DNA of 23,023 nucleotides from a virus, in IMG/VR virus record IMGVR_UViG_3300004463_000496, positions 1 to 23,023 of that record; one strand, given 5' to 3'. Positions 20,862-23,023 of the stretch are shown here, piece by piece. Both the position numbers and the translations under genes were made by a program. The first letter of the stretch is position 1, and every line of letters starts with the position of its first letter. The notes under the pieces are model-generated. The model was not told the DNA's origin. It did no database searches and saw only the letters and a program-made list of their open reading frames with translations.

Positions 20862-21383
20862 TCAATCGTGCCCGAGTACAACTAGCTCTGTACCGACACC
20901 GAAGTTACCAGCATCGCTATTCAGATAATCAACACGGCTGATCGCTGCTGTACCAGTCCACTTCGCGTACTGAACACGGTGAAGGGGGAGAGTGGTGGCG
21001 TCAGAGCCGTTATAGGAAACGAATTCCGCCATAACCAGCTTTGGGCGACCTTCAAGGTTAGGGAATACCTTAGCCTCTGCGATGTGCGAAGAGTTAAGTG
21101 AGCTACCAAGCGAAACACTACTGTCGCTTACAGCAGTACCTGCGGTACCGAAGTCAGCTTGAACACGTCGCGAGTAATTTGCTGCCGAGTCGTTATTGAA
21201 TCGAAGCATACCGTTAATGTTACCACCTGAGCCAACACGGCAGTCAATTAGAATCATCAGATATTTGCGTGCAGGGAGGTTTTGTACTGTAATTACGTCA
21301 GCCTCTGAAGCGAGAGACGCCCGACCAATTTCTTCCCAAAATTGATTGTTTATTTGACTAGGTTGTATTTTAGTTCTTGACAT
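20862..21383 (-). CDS. Beta-rich phage structural protein (fibre/appendage type), last of the fibre cluster
   Basis: From the TAATG start at 21383 (GAGGAG just before it) the protein has 173 residues; a start at 21407 would overlap the upstream gene by 25 bases. It has IGRASLASEADVITVQNLPA, RKYLMILIDC, a repeated-strand middle with GNINGMLRFNNDSAANYSRR, and a C-terminal ISRVDYLNSDAGNFGVGTEL ending VVLGHD. I recall many phage proteins with this 'ARKYL ... MLRFNND ... YxSR ... G(D/N)F-x-x-G(S/T)-E-x-V-V-L-G-H-D' plan, annotated as structural or fibre proteins. The stop is TGA. It is followed by the 120-base gap before the capsid gene. Confidence 0.72.
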   Translation of the reverse strand: MSRTKIQPSQINNQFWEEIGRASLASEADVITVQNLPARKYLMILIDCRVGSGGNINGMLRFNNDSAANYSRRVQADFGTAGTAVSDSSVSLGSSLNSSHIAEAKVFPNLEGRPKLVMAEFVSYNGSDATTLPLHRVQYAKWTGTAAISRVDYLNSDAGNFGVGTELVVLGHD

Positions 21384-21847
21384 TATTTGCTCCTCATTGC
21401 ACACCAAAATGAACAGTTAGCCTCTGGCTCAGTCACTGAGTTATGAGTTACTGATGTTGATACTGTTGTATATACCTGCATAACTAGATAGTCACCAGCG
21501 TTAAGATAGAACTCTTTCGATATGTTTAAAATATTTAAGTTAGTACTTACGAAAGTCATTGTGCCTCCGCGAATATTTGTACCTGAACTATTAAATCTTT
21601 GAATCTTGATTCCACCTGTCGTGCTAGCATTGAATCTAGCCGTAGCTCCAAATCCGTAATAACCAGATTCTTTGATAGTAATACGGTGAGGATATGTTAC
21701 GTTCTCATGCATACCGTTCGTGTCGTAATCTTCGTCCAAGAAAGGTACATTGAACCAAGTACTTGTTAATGGAGTAAGATCTGATGTTAAATACAGCGAA
21801 CATCTGTTTCTTGCAATTAGAGTTGATTCTGGTACTTGTGTCGACAT
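21383..21847 (-). CDS. Fibre-like protein with C1q/TNF-like beta fold
   Basis: From the ATG at 21847 (GGAGCAATAATATG) the protein has 154 residues starting MSTQVPESTLIARNRCSLYL. A longer form from 21943 lies over the end of the upstream gene and has no ribosome site. The middle segment HRITIKESGYYGFGATARFN, followed by GGIKIQRFNSSGTNIRG and FYLNAGDYLVMQVYT, has the 'I-x-I-x-x-x-G-x-Y-x-F' and 'L-x-A-G-D-x-L-x-x-x-V' pattern of C1q/TNF-like jelly rolls found in trimeric phage fibres. It is flanked by other fibre-like genes with matching ribosome sites, suggesting even expression. Confidence 0.72.
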   Translation of the reverse strand: MSTQVPESTLIARNRCSLYLTSDLTPLTSTWFNVPFLDEDYDTNGMHENVTYPHRITIKESGYYGFGATARFNASTTGGIKIQRFNSSGTNIRGGTMTFVSTNLNILNISKEFYLNAGDYLVMQVYTTVSTSVTHNSVTEPEANCSFWCAMRSK

Positions 21848-21848
21848 A

Positions 21849-22229
21849 TTATTGCTCCGCCTTAAATACAAGTGGTGAAATTGATACCCATTCAGATGCT
21901 GGAACAGCAGAAGTTGTCTTAACAGTACCATCTGTCCATACATCTATCTGAACTGCAGAGTTACCGGCACCACCAGCATTTGTTATAAACCTAAGTTTGA
22001 ATGAAGGTCTATACCCCACAGGAAGGGTAAATATCGTATCATTACCGGCTTTAGATGATCCTGTGTTGTTCTTTACAAGACCTTTCATATGAACAAACCC
22101 CAACGAGTCTTTCATGTATCTGCCACCCATCCATTCTACTGCATCGTAATCAGCCCAACCAGTAGCATAAGGAACAGTGATCCATCCTTGCTCGTCAGGA
22201 GTTAATTGTGATGATTTTATCTTTGGCAT
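21849..22229 (-). CDS. Fibre C-terminal-type structural protein
   Basis: A 126-residue protein: WITVPYATGWADYDAVEWMG (16-35), YMKDSLGFVHMKGLVKNNTG (38-57), TIFTLPVGYRPSFKLRFITN (65-84) and VQIDVWTDGTVKTTSAVPAS (93-112). The 'W ... G-x-V-x-x-x-G-x-V ... F-x-L-P-x-G-Y-R-P ... V-x-x-D-G-x-V' pattern is common at the tips of phage tail or head fibres. AGGAG lies directly before the ATG, sharing bases with the stop of the upstream gene (TAGGAG). It is encoded as a separate short gene rather than as a domain of a longer fibre. Confidence 0.75.
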   Translation of the reverse strand: MPKIKSSQLTPDEQGWITVPYATGWADYDAVEWMGGRYMKDSLGFVHMKGLVKNNTGSSKAGNDTIFTLPVGYRPSFKLRFITNAGGAGNSAVQIDVWTDGTVKTTSAVPASEWVSISPLVFKAEQ

Positions 22230-22238
22230 ATTATTCTC

Positions 22239-23023
22239 CTACGCTAAATATATTGCTGTTAAATGAATTACTATTGTTCCGCTAGTACCTGCTCCAGTGT
22301 TTCTCACCCATAGGTTTGCTGACGTACTACCAGCACTATACTGTGTACCAAGTGTAGTATACTCAACGTACGCTCCTGAGTTATTCACGTGACTTGAGAT
22401 TGATTGAATTTGTGAGTATGTTTTACCATCTGGTAGTGTGACAGAAGAGCTAGCAGACGCACCAGCAGCTAACGTACCCATACTTATTTGTCTCGTAGCT
22501 ATTTTTAAAGCACCTATTCTTTGAACTGTCCAAGACGAAGATGTTGTTTGTTCAACCATCGCAGCTGATGGCATAATACCATTAGAATCTAGAACTGGTA
22601 TTTTATTTGCTGTTGGGGTTGACGAAGCATGGAATCCGTCGACTGTATCTGCATTTCCTGTTGTTGTGATTGACACCTGGTAACTAGCAGTTAATATATC
22701 AGTTGAAGCAGGAATATAACCAGATTGCATTGTGAATATACCGCTAGCTGGCGTTGTTTCAACAAAGTCAACTCCTCTTTGGAGAGCGACACCGTTCAAG
22801 AAGACTTCAAGACTACTAGGAACATATGAATTACTCAACACTGTAAATGTTGGATTAGTTCCATTTTTTGTTCCTGACGGGACCTCTCCTGTTGATAGTG
22901 AGTTTGATCCGCTGATTAGATAACCTGAACTAACATTGTAGTTAACTCTTAAAATAGATCCAGTTAATGGAGCGTTGCTAGCCACGAAAGAGAATGCAGC
23001 TCCACTTGGGTTTTCTGTATAGT
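22239..23023 (-). CDS. Fibre/appendage protein, 5' end outside the window
   Basis: The frame stays open to the window edge (first full codon at 23021), reading YTENPSGAAFSFVASNAPLT before the part that could begin at a GTG at 22985. That stretch looks like real protein and no ribosome site precedes the GTG, so the gene starts beyond 23023. Visible features: two matching strand segments, EVPSGTKNGTNPTFTVLSNS and YVPSSLEVFLNGVALQRGVD, a common fibre module; the motif GNADTVDGFHAS, typical of phage tail fibres before the tip; and a Ser/Thr/Gly-rich C-terminal domain ending VIHLTAIYLA. At least 260 residues are in the window. It is the first of four fibre-like genes ahead of the capsid gene. Confidence 0.78.
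   Translation of the reverse strand, partial: YTENPSGAAFSFVASNAPLTGSILRVNYNVSSGYLISGSNSLSTGEVPSGTKNGTNPTFTVLSNSYVPSSLEVFLNGVALQRGVDFVETTPASGIFTMQSGYIPASTDILTASYQVSITTTGNADTVDGFHASSTPTANKIPVLDSNGIMPSAAMVEQTTSSSWTVQRIGALKIATRQISMGTLAAGASASSSVTLPDGKTYSQIQSISSHVNNSGAYVEYTTLGTQYSAGSTSANLWVRNTGAGTSGTIVIHLTAIYLA

Noticed and set aside
21848-21943. Longer N-terminus for the C1q-like fibre gene
   Set aside because: The extra 32 residues lie over the end of the upstream gene in another frame and lack a ribosome site; GGAGCAATAATATG marks the start at 21847.
22239-22985. GTG at 22985 as the start of the first fibre-like gene
   Set aside because: No ribosome site precedes it and the frame stays open with protein-like sequence to the window edge.
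1-23023. Use of a code with TGA read as an amino acid, as in some Patescibacteria
   Set aside because: All genes are full length under the standard code, none needs an in-frame TGA read through, and TGA serves as a stop at 17750-17752 (overlapping the next ATG) and at 20862-20864.
1-23023. CRISPR array, insertion sequence, integrase or attachment site
   Set aside because: No regularly spaced repeats, transposase or integrase motifs were seen.

Overview
The window is a stretch of a tailed, siphovirus-type bacteriophage genome, or of a prophage whose integration genes lie outside the window. It uses the standard code: stops are mostly TAA, with TAG and two TGA (the 17750-18472 gene and the gene ending at 20862), and no gene needs recoding. 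By eye it is AT-rich, near 40% GC. Strong Shine-Dalgarno sites of AGGAG type precede many genes, and genes are tightly packed with TAATG, TAATATG or ATGA junctions. The r1t-type holin, an amidase with a Pro-rich cell-wall linker and a CHAP hydrolase all suggest a monoderm host. The two secreted hydrolases at 2588-3993 resemble what I recall of Saccharibacteria (TM7, Patescibacteria) enzymes, while the endolysin resembles actinophage amidases. A Saccharibacteria host, which lives on Actinobacteria, would explain both; this is inference.

Layout. Plus strand, 1-5249: (i) a recombination module of a truncated CDS that may be the tail of an annealing protein, a YqaJ-type exonuclease, a coiled-coil protein, and two overlapping ORFs, the second a zinc-knuckle/HNH-like protein, closed by a terminator at 2149-2180; (ii) an envelope unit with a small two-helix membrane protein, a membrane-anchored lysozyme-like enzyme and a secreted CHAP enzyme, closed by a terminator at 4016-4038; (iii) an SPFH/band-7 protein, a 33-residue membrane peptide and a small zinc-finger protein, closed by a two-way terminator at 5256-5284. 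Units ii and iii start with similar candidate promoters.

Minus strand, 23023 down to 5387: one long late operon. In transcription order it has four beta-rich fibre-like proteins, a prohead-protease/major-capsid fusion, head-tail connector proteins, the tail terminator, major tail protein, two tail assembly chaperones, tape measure, distal tail protein, minor tail proteins, a collar-type fibre tip, two membrane-anchored proteins, the amidase endolysin, the holin and a GlsB/YeaQ-family membrane protein. Terminase and portal are not in the window and would be expected beyond 23023.

The two arms converge at about 5250-5390. The late arm builds capsid and tail and then lyses the cell. The early/middle plus arm handles DNA recombination and, unusually, carries a separate set of envelope-acting proteins. 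That set, the capsid polyprotein with a possible internal start, and the fibre cluster ahead of the capsid gene are the points most worth a second look.
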